22,769 nucleotides of DNA from an uncultured Demequina sp. (lineage in GTDB: Bacteria > Actinomycetota > Actinomycetes > Actinomycetales > Demequinaceae): contig CALALQ010000073.1 in NCBI GenBank assembly GCA_937925595.1, positions 1-22,769 of the forward strand, read 5' to 3'. Under the pieces are notes generated by a model, which was not told where the DNA came from, made no database searches, and was given only the letters and a program-made list of their open reading frames with translations. The position numbers and the translations under genes were made by a program. Shown in pieces: positions 14,370 to 22,366 of the stretch. The stretch's first letter is position 1. Every line of letters starts with the position of its first letter.

Positions 14370-16964
14370 CTAGGCACCCGCCACGAGGGAGTTCACGGAC
14401 ACCAGAACGCGCTCGGCGAGGAACGCCTCAGGGTCAACCGCAGCCTCGGACGCGATGGTGATGACCACCGTGTCATCCGGCACAAGAGTGATGAGCGCCT
14501 TGTCTGCCACGGCGCCCGGATCCACCTTGTCAGCGAGGATCGTGAGATCCCGGACAAAGCCCTCGGCCTCGATCGTCACCTCGTAGCCTCCGTCCACTGC
14601 GCGGGCCGTTGCCGTAAACGGCGCGGCCTCGTAAGCGATGTCCTTGTCCTCCGCGAAGGTCCACACCGCGCGAACGTGATCGTCGTCGCCCGGGTAGCCA
14701 GCGTCGGCCACCAGCACCTCGCCCACAGCGTCACCGGCCTCGAGCACATGCGCGGGGACGTCGAGCGTGACGGTCTCGCGCGGGCCGGCGCTCAGGTGTG
14801 CCGTGGCCACCGCGAGCTCGGTGCCGTCGAGCGCCATGCGCGTGAAGGTGAGCGTCTCGCTCCACGCCTGATCAGTGTCGTTGACCGCCACCAGATGCGC
14901 CGCGCCATCGACGTCGAGAGAACCGTCTTCAGCGCGCGGCTGGAAGGTGAGCAGTCGCGGCGCGAACACCTTCTGCAGCGCGTAGTACAGCGGCTTGGGT
15001 CGCTCTTCGCCATCGATCGCCGCCCACGAGGTCACGGGCCAGCAGTCGTTGAGCTGCCACACGATCGCGCCGGCGGTGTGCGGCCACCACGAACGGTAAT
15101 GAGAGATGCCGAACTCAATGGCGCGCGCCTGATTCAGCGACGTGATCCAGTGCCACGTCTCGAAGTCGTCGCTGTCCGGAAGGTGCGGGACGTAGCCGGC
15201 GAGGAGCTTGTCATTGCCGCGGTCGGCCTTCTGGTGAGCGAGCCACACCTCAGAGGTCTTGTCGAAGCCCTCCGGCGGCAGGTTGCGCTGCATGGTCGCC
15301 CACGTCGCCGGCCCCTGGAAGCCGAACTCCGAGCAGAACCGCGGCGCGTAGTCCGCGTAGTGGGTGTAATCGATCTGGTTCCAGACCTTCCACTCATGCA
15401 CCGTGCCCACCGTGGGGTCGTTGGGGTAGACGCTGGCGTCATACGGGTGCGTAGAGAAAGGAGAGGACGGCGTGTAGGGACGCGTGGGGTCGAGCTCCTT
15501 GAGGATGGCGGGCAGGATCTCCTCGTAGTACTTCTGACCCCAGCCCTCGAGACCGGCGGCTGCCATGGCCTCCTTCCAGCCCCAGTCCCACCAGCCCCAC
15601 ACGTTCTCATTGGAGCCGTTCCACAGCGCGAGCGATGCGTGCGGTGCGAGGCGAGTGATGTTCTCGCGCGCCTCCGCCTCGACCTCAGCAATGGTCTCGG
15701 CATCCTCCGCGTACGCCGCGCACGCGAACAGGAAGTCCTGCCACACCATGACGCCGCGCTCATCGCACACGTCATAGAAGTCGTCGGTCTCGTAGATGCC
15801 CCCGCCCCAGATGCGAATCATGTTGATGTTGGCGGACGTGGCCTGGTCGATGCGACGCTCCAGGCGCTCCCGAGTGATGCGCGTGAGGAAGTGGTCGTCA
15901 GGAATCCAGTTGGCGCCCTTGATGAACACCGGCTTGCCGTTCACCACGAACGTGAACGCGCCACCGTCCTGATTCACCTCAATGCTGCGGAAGCCCACAC
16001 GGCGCGCGTAGGCGTCAAGGTGCTCATCCTGACTGTGAAGCTCCACCGTGAGGTCATACAGCGTGGGGTCGCCATAGCCGTTGGGCCACCACAGGTCGGG
16101 TTCCGGCACGGTCACCGTGACAATGCCCGACGCTGCGCCCGGCTCGATCTCAACACTCGCCTCACGCCCGGCGACGGTCGCGAACACCTTGAGCGGAGCG
16201 TCGGCCGCGCGCTCAATCTCGAAGTGCACGTCCACAACGCCCGTGCCGTTCTGTACCGTGACCAGCGGGCGCACCGAGGCGAAGCGGGCGATGCGCCAGC
16301 GCTCGATGCGCACCGGCTTCCAGATGCCGGCGGTCTGCAGGTCCGGGCCCCAGTCCCAGCCGAACGAGCAGGCCATCTTGCGAATCGCATTGAACGGCTG
16401 GGGGTAGACGCGGCCTCGCTGCAGGATCTCCTCAGGGTCGCCCTCGATGAGTCCGCGGCGCGCCGCCTCCGCCATGAGCTTCTCGCTGGGCTGGGGGCGG
16501 GGCCTGTCACCCAGCTGCTCCTCGCGCTCAAGCGCGTACTCAAGCGCGCTGCGGAAGTCCACCTCGAGGCGGTTGTTGCCGGCAGCTAGGGCCTCGCGAA
16601 TGTCGAAGCGGTAGGAGCGGTGCATGTTGGCGGTGGAGCCCAGCACCTTGCCGTTGAGCGAGATGGTCGCGACGGTGTCGAGGCCGTCAAAGACCAGGTC
16701 CACGCGCTCGCCTTCCGTGACCTCGGTGGCCGCGAACTCGGTCGCGTAGCGCCACGAGCAGCGCCACATCCACTGCAGTTCCTTCTCATTGGTGCCATAG
16801 AAGGGGTCAGGGATGAGACCCGCCGCCAGCAGGTCAACGTGAGTAGAGCCAGGAACCACCGCATCCACGGTGACTCCGGCGATCTCAGCAGGTGCCTCCC
16901 CACCTGTGTGGGTGAGGGTCCAGCCCTCGCGAAGCGGGTTGGCGACAAGCGTCACAGCGGTCAT
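14370..16964 (-). CDS. Beta-mannosidase, glycoside hydrolase family 2
   Basis: This 864-residue exo-hydrolase releases mannose from the non-reducing end of beta-mannosides. No signal peptide is seen, so it is probably cytoplasmic and acts on imported oligosaccharides. The N-terminal sugar-binding domain opens with REGWTLTHTGG and contains VPGSTHVDLLAAGLIPDPFYGTNEKELQWMW, a stretch characteristic of beta-mannosidases rather than beta-galactosidases. The TIM barrel carries the acid/base glutamate at 453 in WNGSNENVWGWW and the nucleophile at 546 in CSEFGFQGP. Length is normal for the family. The start is placed at the ATG with an AAGGA ribosome site (MTAVTLVANP); an in-frame ATG 12 codons earlier has none. 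A LacI-type palindrome lies about 60 bp upstream. Confidence 0.92.
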   Translation of the reverse strand: MTAVTLVANPLREGWTLTHTGGEAPAEIAGVTVDAVVPGSTHVDLLAAGLIPDPFYGTNEKELQWMWRCSWRYATEFAATEVTEGERVDLVFDGLDTVATISLNGKVLGSTANMHRSYRFDIREALAAGNNRLEVDFRSALEYALEREEQLGDRPRPQPSEKLMAEAARRGLIEGDPEEILQRGRVYPQPFNAIRKMACSFGWDWGPDLQTAGIWKPVRIERWRIARFASVRPLVTVQNGTGVVDVHFEIERAADAPLKVFATVAGREASVEIEPGAASGIVTVTVPEPDLWWPNGYGDPTLYDLTVELHSQDEHLDAYARRVGFRSIEVNQDGGAFTFVVNGKPVFIKGANWIPDDHFLTRITRERLERRIDQATSANINMIRIWGGGIYETDDFYDVCDERGVMVWQDFLFACAAYAEDAETIAEVEAEARENITRLAPHASLALWNGSNENVWGWWDWGWKEAMAAAGLEGWGQKYYEEILPAILKELDPTRPYTPSSPFSTHPYDASVYPNDPTVGTVHEWKVWNQIDYTHYADYAPRFCSEFGFQGPATWATMQRNLPPEGFDKTSEVWLAHQKADRGNDKLLAGYVPHLPDSDDFETWHWITSLNQARAIEFGISHYRSWWPHTAGAIVWQLNDCWPVTSWAAIDGEERPKPLYYALQKVFAPRLLTFQPRAEDGSLDVDGAAHLVAVNDTDQAWSETLTFTRMALDGTELAVATAHLSAGPRETVTLDVPAHVLEAGDAVGEVLVADAGYPGDDDHVRAVWTFAEDKDIAYEAAPFTATARAVDGGYEVTIEAEGFVRDLTILADKVDPGAVADKALITLVPDDTVVITIASEAAVDPEAFLAERVLVSVNSLVAGA

Positions 16965-17021
16965 TGATCGTCCTTGAAAAGTGCGGTGGGGCAACCGCAT
17001 CAGTCTGCCACGAGCCAGGGG

Positions 17022-17033
17022 CGAAACCTTTCG
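17022..17033 (-). promoter_or_regulatory. LacI-type operator upstream of beta-mannosidase
   Basis: CGAAA-CC-TTTCG is an inverted repeat with 5-bp arms. It matches the site at 14234-14245 (CAAAACGTTTCG on the plus strand) at 10 of 12 positions. It lies 58-69 bp before the mannosidase ATG. The regulator gene is not in the window. No convincing -35/-10 pair was identified here. Confidence 0.5.
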
Positions 17034-17054
17034 GGTACTTAGGTCCCAAGGTTC

Positions 17055-17090
17055 GGCTCAAACGCGAGCCTACGGTTGACGTATCGGTCA
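17055..17090. promoter_or_regulatory. Two short inverted repeats upstream of pflB
   Basis: GGCTC-N6-GAGCC (17055-17070) and TGAC-N6-GTCA (17077-17090) sit in the gap between beta-mannosidase and pflB. The second has the arm and spacer geometry of CRP/FNR-superfamily sites, although not their consensus bases, and it overlaps a TTGACG -35-like hexamer (17076-17081). No good -10 is found at 17 bp. Anaerobic control is plausible but unproven. Confidence 0.3.
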
Positions 17091-17149
17091 GCGCGGACCA
17101 CTCACACCGCGAACCGAGCGCCCCACAAGGGCCATAACAGGGAGGCAGC

Positions 17150-19432
17150 ATGACCACCGAAGCCGTCAACACCAACGCCATCAAGGATGACGCGCAGGAC
17201 CCGCGCGCCCACGCATGGCGGGGCTTTACGCCCGGAACGTGGTGCGACGCGATCGACGTACGCGGATTCATCCAGTCGAACTACACCCCCTACGAGGGCG
17301 ACGACTCGTTCCTGGCAGGACCCACCGAGCGCACCAAGGCGGTGTGGGACAAGCTCACCGCGATGTTCCCCGAGGAGCGCGCCAAGGGCGTCTACGACGT
17401 CGACTGGAAAACCCCAGCGTCGATCACCGCGCACGAGCCCGGCTACATCGACAAGGACCAGGAGGTCATCGTCGGCCTCCAGACCGACGCTCCCCTCAAG
17501 CGCGCGATCATGCCGTTCGGCGGATGGCGCATGGTGGTCAAGGAGCTCGAGACCTACGGCTACCCGGTTGACCCCGAACTCGAGAAGATCTTCACGCAGT
17601 ACCGCAAGACCCACAACGACGGCGTCTTCGACGTGTACCCGCCCAATGTGCGTGCGGCTCGCTCGTCGCACGTGATCACCGGCCTTCCCGACGCCTACGG
17701 CCGTGGCCGCATCATCGGCGACTACCGCCGTGTCCCGCTCTACGGCGTCGACGCCCTCATCGAGGCCAAGAAGGTCGAGCGCATGGAGCTCGACATGGAG
17801 CGCTCCACCGAGGACGTCATTCGCGACCGCGAAGAGAACTCTGAGCAGATCAAGGCGCTCAAGGAGCTCAAGGCGATGGCAGCGTCGTACGGCTACGACA
17901 TCTCCAAGCCGGCGACCAACGCGAAGGAGGCGGTGCAGTGGCTGTACTTCGCCTACCTGGGTGCCGTGAAGGAGCAGAACGGTGCCGCGATGTCCCTTGG
18001 CCGCACCTCGACCTTCATCGACATCTTCATTGAGCGCGACATCGCCGGCGGTGTGCTCACCGAATCCGAGGCGCAGGAGATCATCGACGACTTCGTCATC
18101 AAGCTCCGCATCGTGCGGTTCCTGCGCACCCCCGAATACGACAACCTGTTCTCCGGCGACCCCACGTGGGTCACCGAGACGATTGGCGGCATCGGTGAGG
18201 ACGGTCGCCCGCTCGTCACGCGCACCTCGTTCCGCTACCTGCAGACCCTGTACAACCTGGGGCCCGCGCCGGAGCCGAACCTCACGGTGTTCTGGTCCGA
18301 CCGCCTGCCGCAGGGCTTCAAGGAGTTCTGCGCCAAGGTCTCGATTGACACGTCCGCGCTTCAGTACGAGTCCGACGAGCTGATTCGCCCCGCCTGGGGT
18401 GACGACGCGGCGATCGCGTGCTGCGTGTCCGCGATGGCCGTCGGCAAGCAGATGCAGTTCTTTGGAGCGCGAGTGAACCTCGCCAAGGCGCTGCTGTACG
18501 CGATCAACGGCGGCCGCGACGAGGTCACCGGCAAGCAGGTCGCACCGGTCTCCGCGCCCGTAGGTGGCGACGTCCTCAAGTATGAGGAGGTCGACGCCGC
18601 CTTCGACAAGCTCATGGACTGGCTCGCGGAGACCTACGTCGACGCGCTCAACTGCATCCACTACATGCACGACAAGTACGCGTACGAGCGCCTCGAGATG
18701 GCCCTCCACGACAAGACCATCCTGCGCACCATGGCATGCGGCATCGCCGGCCTGTCCGTGGCCGCCGACTCGCTCAGCGCCATCAAGTACGCGACGGTTC
18801 GCCCGGTGCGTGACGAGTCTGGCCTGGCAGTCGACTACAAGGTGGAGGGCGAGTTCCCCACCTACGGCAATGACGACGACCGCGCCGACGAGATCGCCGT
18901 GGACCTGGTCAAGCGCTTCATGGCGAAGATCCGCAGGCAGCCCACCTATCGCAACTCGCTGCATACGCAGTCGGTGCTGACCATCACGTCGAACGTCGTC
19001 TACGGAAAGGCCACCGGAAACACCCCTGATGGTCGACGCGCAGGCGAGCCCTTTGCCCCAGGTGCCAACCCGATGAATGGACGCGACAACCACGGTGTCC
19101 TAGCGTCGGCCCTCTCTGTGGCGAAGCTGCCTTACGACGACGCCCAGGACGGCATCTCGCTGACCACCACGATCACGCCCTCCGGCCTTGGCCGCACCAA
19201 GGACGAGCAGGTCAAGAACCTGGTGGGCATCCTCGACGCCTACAACGTCTCTCACGGCTTCCACGTGAACATCAACGTGCTGAACCGCGAGACGCTTGAA
19301 GACGCCATGGAGCACCCGGAGAAGTATCCGCAGCTCACGATTCGCGTGTCGGGATTCGCCGTGAACTTTGTGCGCCTCACTCGCGAGCAGCAGCTCGACG
19401 TGCTGAGCCGCACCTTCCACGCAGGCCTCTAG
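17150..19432 (+). CDS. pflB: Pyruvate formate-lyase
   Basis: This 760-residue glycyl-radical enzyme converts pyruvate and CoA to acetyl-CoA and formate under anoxic conditions in the cytoplasm. The catalytic pair Cys424-Cys425 sits in IACCVSAM (E. coli Cys418-Cys419). The radical glycine is residue 735 in RVSGFAVNF near the C-terminus (E. coli Gly734). The N-terminal part contains [10 protein letters not shown] and the substrate-pocket stretch [16 protein letters not shown]. Full length and both motifs make it a genuine pyruvate formate-lyase rather than a diol dehydratase relative. The ATG has an AGGGAGG ribosome site (17139-17145). The activase gene follows after 39 bp, and the oxygen-sensitive pair implies fermentative growth. 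Confidence 0.97.
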   Translation: MTTEAVNTNAIKDDAQDPRAHAWRGFTPGTWCDAIDVRGFIQSNYTPYEGDDSFLAGPTERTKAVWDKLTAMFPEERAKGVYDVDWKTPASITAHEPGYIDKDQEVIVGLQTDAPLKRAIMPFGGWRMVVKELETYGYPVDPELEKIFTQYRKTHNDGVFDVYPPNVRAARSSHVITGLPDAYGRGRIIGDYRRVPLYGVDALIEAKKVERMELDMERSTEDVIRDREENSEQIKALKELKAMAASYGYDISKPATNAKEAVQWLYFAYLGAVKEQNGAAMSLGRTSTFIDIFIERDIAGGVLTESEAQEIIDDFVIKLRIVRFLRTPEYDNLFSGDPTWVTETIGGIGEDGRPLVTRTSFRYLQTLYNLGPAPEPNLTVFWSDRLPQGFKEFCAKVSIDTSALQYESDELIRPAWGDDAAIACCVSAMAVGKQMQFFGARVNLAKALLYAINGGRDEVTGKQVAPVSAPVGGDVLKYEEVDAAFDKLMDWLAETYVDALNCIHYMHDKYAYERLEMALHDKTILRTMACGIAGLSVAADSLSAIKYATVRPVRDESGLAVDYKVEGEFPTYGNDDDRADEIAVDLVKRFMAKIRRQPTYRNSLHTQSVLTITSNVVYGKATGNTPDGRRAGEPFAPGANPMNGRDNHGVLASALSVAKLPYDDAQDGISLTTTITPSGLGRTKDEQVKNLVGILDAYNVSHGFHVNINVLNRETLEDAMEHPEKYPQLTIRVSGFAVNFVRLTREQQLDVLSRTFHAGL

Positions 19433-19471
19433 GCCGGCGCCCACCCAGCGTCCTTTCCCCGGAGGAGTGCA

Positions 19472-20278
19472 ATGACAACGGCAGACCTGCCGACCCCGTA
19501 CATGGTGGTCGCGGATGAGGAGCTCGCTCACAGCGAGGCCATCCGCGATCACCTGACGGGATCGGTCCACTCATGGGATCTGTCCACTGGAGTCGACGGC
19601 CCCGGGACGCGGATGACGCTGTTCATGGCCGGCTGCGGAATGCGCTGCCAGTTCTGCCAGAACCCGGACACGTGGCGCATGCGCGACGGCGTGCGCCACA
19701 CGGTGGACGAAGTCATCGAGCGCGTCTCCCGCTACACGACCATCATGAAGATGACCGGTGGCGGGCTGACGGTGAGTGGTGGCGAGCCGCTACTGCAGGC
19801 GAAGTTCGTGATGAACGTGTTCCGACGCGCCAAGGACCTGGGCATTCACACCGCGCTGGATACCGCGGGGCTGCTTGGCGCGCGGCTATCCGATGATGAC
19901 CTGAACTATGTGGATCTCACTCTGCTCGACATCAAGTCCGGGCTGCCGGAGACGCATCAGCGCGTGACGGGCAGGCCGTTGCAGCCCACGCTGGATTTCG
20001 CCGAGCGGCTGTCACGGCTGGGCAAGACCATGTGGATTCGGTTTGTGCTGGTGCCGGACCTGACCGACGCGCCGGAGAACGTGGAAGCGATCGCCTCGTT
20101 TGTCTCGCGGCTCGACGCGGTGGAGCGCCTTGAGGTGCTGCCCTTCCACCAGTTGGGCCGCGAGAAGTGGGCGGCGACGGGGGAGCCGTACCTGCTCGAG
20201 AACACCCGGTCGCCTTCGCCCGAGTTGATCGAGCGCGTGAAGGGTCAGTTCGCGGAGTACGGCATCAACGTGATGTAG
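19472..20278 (+). CDS. pflA: Pyruvate formate-lyase activating enzyme (radical SAM)
   Basis: This 268-residue radical SAM enzyme generates the glycyl radical on PflB using S-adenosylmethionine and a [4Fe-4S] cluster. The cluster ligands are Cys55, Cys59 and Cys62 in CGMRCQFCQNP, the CX3CX2C motif. Upstream of it is the family marker GVDGPGTRMTLFMAGC, and after it MTGGGLTVSGGEPLLQ, the SAM-binding GGE region. An N-terminal extension of about 30 polar residues precedes the conserved core SVHSWDLSTG. The ATG has a GGAGGAG ribosome site (19461-19467). It is very likely co-transcribed with pflB. Downstream lie 347 bp without genes, occupied by repeats. Confidence 0.95.
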   Translation: MTTADLPTPYMVVADEELAHSEAIRDHLTGSVHSWDLSTGVDGPGTRMTLFMAGCGMRCQFCQNPDTWRMRDGVRHTVDEVIERVSRYTTIMKMTGGGLTVSGGEPLLQAKFVMNVFRRAKDLGIHTALDTAGLLGARLSDDDLNYVDLTLLDIKSGLPETHQRVTGRPLQPTLDFAERLSRLGKTMWIRFVLVPDLTDAPENVEAIASFVSRLDAVERLEVLPFHQLGREKWAATGEPYLLENTRSPSPELIERVKGQFAEYGINVM

Positions 20279-20289
20279 GCCGGCCGCGG

Positions 20290-20376
20290 GTGCAGGGTCT
20301 CCAGGCTCCTGGCCCTTCATTCGTGTTCAGGAGACCACCACTGCAGGGGGTTCAGGCCCAGGGCCCTGCGAGCGCG
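20290..20376. repeat. 87-bp imperfect direct repeat, copy 1
   Basis: This block aligns without gaps to 20454-20540, with 14 mismatches that I counted by hand (about 84% identity). Conserved stretches include CTCCAGGCTCCTGGCCCT and GCGAGCGCG at the end. Copy 1 also has internal complementarity (GGTCTCC with GGAGACC, and GCAGGG with CCCTGC). It encodes no obvious protein and lies just after pflA. Confidence 0.8.
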
Positions 20377-20391
20377 GCTTTGGGGAAGTCG

Positions 20392-20440
20392 GCCCGACGC
20401 TGGGGCACGTTCCGTACGCAACCTGGCCCCAGCGTCGGGC
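20392..20440 (+). repeat. 15-bp perfect inverted repeat between the 87-bp copies
   Basis: GCCCGACGCTGGGGC (20392-20406) and its exact complement (20426-20440) enclose a 19-base loop. It could terminate pflBA transcripts, though no T-tract follows on the plus strand. Each arm contains the recurrent 10-mer GCCCGACGCT. Confidence 0.75.
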
Positions 20441-20453
20441 TGGCCTGGGACTG

Positions 20454-20540
20454 GTGCAGGTTCTCCAGGCTCCTGGCCCTGCATCGGTGTTCAGAAGTCC
20501 ACGCCTGCAGGGTCCTCAGCCCCAGGACCCGGCGAGCGCG
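20454..20540. repeat. 87-bp imperfect direct repeat, copy 2
   Basis: This is the second copy of the 20290-20376 block, offset by 164 bp and of identical length. Unlike copy 1 it contains GGGTCCT paired with AGGACCC, so the potential secondary structures differ between copies. Its end lies 13 bp from the T-run of the aminotransferase terminator. Confidence 0.8.
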
Positions 20541-20553
20541 CCCGCTCACGGGC

Positions 20554-20600
20554 AAAAAAAAGCGAGCGCCGGGCCGACTCCTCAGTTGTCGGCCCGACGC
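20554..20600 (-). terminator. Rho-independent terminator of the aminotransferase gene
   Basis: On the minus strand GCGTCGGGCCGAC (20600-20588) pairs with GTCGGCCCGGCGC (20578-20566) at 12 of 13 positions around a 9-base loop. It is followed after four bases by eight T residues (20561-20554). It begins 25 bp beyond the stop codon. The stem contains a 9/10 match to the recurrent 10-mer. Confidence 0.92.
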
Positions 20601-20625
20601 CCACGGGAGTGCGGGAAGCGCTCCG

Positions 20626-21999
20626 CTACGCGGTCAGCGCCGCCGCAAGCTCGTCGAAGACGCGGACGTACTCGTCGACCGCCTCGAAGGTGTGAACCAC
20701 GGACAGCGTCCACTCCTCTTCACGGCCAGGAGTCATAAAGATTCCGTGGTTCATGTTCCACAGCCATGCGAGGTCGCACAGCGGAACGTCCTGGTTCTCC
20801 TTGAAGGTTTCGTAGTCCACGATCTTCGCGGTGGAGAAGGTCACGCAACCCTTGGAGCCGATGCCCACGGCATAGCCGGGGAGGTCGTACTTGTCGATGA
20901 CCGCCTGGCAGCCGCTCACGATGCGGTCGTTGAGCGCGGCGAGGTGGTCGTAGGCCTCAGGGGTGAGGATCTCAAGCAGCGACGCGCGCGCGGCAACCAT
21001 CGACAGCGGGTTTCCGTTGTAGGTGCCAACCTGATAGACCGAGTGGTCCTCGACAACGGACATGACCTCTTCGGTGCCACCAATCGCGCCGGACGGCAGA
21101 CCACCACCAAGCACCTTGGCGAGCGTCACCATGTCCGGCTTCACGCCGAACTTCTCGGTGGCGCCACCGGCAGCAATCGCGAGACCGGTCTTGACCTCAT
21201 CGAAGATCAGCACGATCCCGTGCTTCTTGGTGATCTCGCGCACTGCCTCAAGGTAGCCGGGCTCAGGGAGCACAACGCCAAGGTTCATCATGGCGGCTTC
21301 CATGATCACGCACGCGGGAAGGCGGCCCTCCGCGGCGAGGCGCTCGATGCGACGCTCCATCGCGGGAGCGTCGTTGAACGGCACCGCGATGGTCATGTCG
21401 ACTGTTGCCTGCGGGATGCCGGCTCCGTAGGGGAGCGAGGCGAGGTTGTCACGGTCGCCGATCTTGTCGTACTCAACTCCAATCGACACCATGACCGTGT
21501 CGTGGTGACCGTGGTAGGAGCCGAAGATCTTCATCACCGTGTCGCGGCCGGTGTAGGCGCGGGCGATGCGGATCGCGTCCATCGTGGACTCGGAGCCGGA
21601 GTTGGTGAAACGCCACTTGGGAAGACCCCAGCGGCGGGCGAGCTCGTCAGCGACGAGTACGGAGTCCTCGGTCGCCACACCAAAATGCGTGCCAAGCGGG
21701 AAGCGCTTCGCGATGGCCTCGCCGATCGCGGGGTGCGCGTGACCCTGCACCATTGAGCCGAAGCCGTTGTGGAAGTCGTAGTACTCGTTGCCATCGACGT
21801 CGGTGATGCGGTCGCCGGCTCCGGATGCGATGTAGATGGGCCACGGGTCGCGGCTCTGGTAGGACGACGCGACGCCACCGCTGAGGTGCTGCGACGCGTG
21901 CTCGTACATTTCGCGCGACTTCTGAGTGCGCGCGTTGAGGAGATCGGTCTGCTCGGCGATGAGCTGATTGATGCGATCCCGGTCAAGGGTGATGGCCAT
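20626..21999 (-). CDS. Class III aminotransferase, glutamate-1-semialdehyde aminomutase-like
   Basis: This 457-residue PLP-dependent fold-type I enzyme resembles the glutamate-1-semialdehyde 2,1-aminomutase branch of class III aminotransferases. Visible landmarks are HLSGGVASSYQ near the start, FTNSGSESTMDAIRIARAYTGRD (phosphate-binding region), GSYHGHHD, IFDEVKTG with the pyridine-contacting Asp, and LAKVLGGGLPSGAIGG with the PLP-linking Lys295. The ATG has a GGAGG ribosome site. It is about 20-30 residues longer than typical HemL and lacks heme-pathway neighbours. Divergent pairing with an FAD amine/amino-acid oxidase suggests a role in amino-acid, omega-amine or polyamine catabolism. Substrate cannot be fixed from sequence. 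A strong terminator follows it. Confidence 0.85.
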   Translation of the reverse strand: MAITLDRDRINQLIAEQTDLLNARTQKSREMYEHASQHLSGGVASSYQSRDPWPIYIASGAGDRITDVDGNEYYDFHNGFGSMVQGHAHPAIGEAIAKRFPLGTHFGVATEDSVLVADELARRWGLPKWRFTNSGSESTMDAIRIARAYTGRDTVMKIFGSYHGHHDTVMVSIGVEYDKIGDRDNLASLPYGAGIPQATVDMTIAVPFNDAPAMERRIERLAAEGRLPACVIMEAAMMNLGVVLPEPGYLEAVREITKKHGIVLIFDEVKTGLAIAAGGATEKFGVKPDMVTLAKVLGGGLPSGAIGGTEEVMSVVEDHSVYQVGTYNGNPLSMVAARASLLEILTPEAYDHLAALNDRIVSGCQAVIDKYDLPGYAVGIGSKGCVTFSTAKIVDYETFKENQDVPLCDLAWLWNMNHGIFMTPGREEEWTLSVVHTFEAVDEYVRVFDELAAALTA

Positions 22000-22111
22000 G
22001 ATGCCTCCGCCCGCCCGGCCTGGCGACGGGCTTCAGTGCGTCGTACTGGCCCCGCCGCCGGCCTGGCGCTGGAGGGGCATAGCAACTGTGCCGCTGCCAG
22101 TGTAATCAGAC

Positions 22112-22158
22112 GCCCGACGCTCCCGCCAAGCGAGCAGGGACAGCCGCCCCAGCGTCGG
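22112..22158. repeat. Inverted pair of the recurrent 10-mer
   Basis: GCCCGACGCT (22112-22121) and AGCGTCGGCC (22151-22160, one base different) are in opposite orientation and share an 8-bp complementary core, CCGACGCT (22114-22121) with AGCGTCGG (22151-22158). They lie upstream of the aminotransferase, where a terminator is not expected. Confidence 0.6.
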
Positions 22159-22165
22159 CCCGGCA

Positions 22166-22270
22166 GAACGCTCCGCACGGACGATGTGACGGAAGTGAAT
22201 GGTGGGACGAGCCAAGCCCCGCTCGCGACCACACCAGTCTCACCAGTCACACGGTCCGTGCGGAGCGTTC
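22166..22270. repeat. Long imperfect hairpin element between divergent genes
   Basis: GAACGCTCCGCACGGAC (22166-22182) is exactly complementary to 22254-22270. After a 2x2 internal loop, TGTGAC (22185-22190) pairs with GTCACA (22246-22251). Further inward, GTGA/TCAC, TGGTG/CACCA and CGAGC/GCTCG can also pair, so nearly the entire 105 bases can fold into one rod around a short CAAGCCCC loop. Both neighbouring genes point away, so it is not an ordinary terminator. It could be a structured 5' leader for the FAD oxidoreductase, a small RNA, or a MITE-like palindrome. The rest of the 22009-22366 gap shows only the inverted 10-mer pair and no clear promoter. Confidence 0.7.
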
Positions 22271-22366
22271 CGGACGCGAGCATTTGCCAAGGTGGGCTGG
22301 CGTCAGGTTGGATTCTCCTTGGGTGCTCCGCCAATGCGTGGGCCCCCCGACAGGGAGTGATAACCC

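Noticed and set aside
14676..19093. Very long open frames antisense to beta-mannosidase (14676-16589, plus) and to pflB (17102-19093, minus)
   Set aside because: They are typical high-GC shadows of strongly supported enzymes, with arginine/valine/histidine-rich low-complexity translations and no recognisable domains.
20290..20540. CRISPR array
   Set aside because: There are only two long degenerate copies with no regular spacers, and no cas genes are present; the same applies to the 21-nt pair at 10536-10597.
20626..21999. Heme-pathway glutamate-1-semialdehyde aminomutase (hemL)
   Set aside because: The protein has class III/GSAM-like motifs, but the length and the divergent FAD oxidase, with no hem genes nearby, point to catabolism.
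22166..22270. Transcription terminator
   Set aside because: The hairpin sits between two diverging gene starts and lacks a T-tract on either side.
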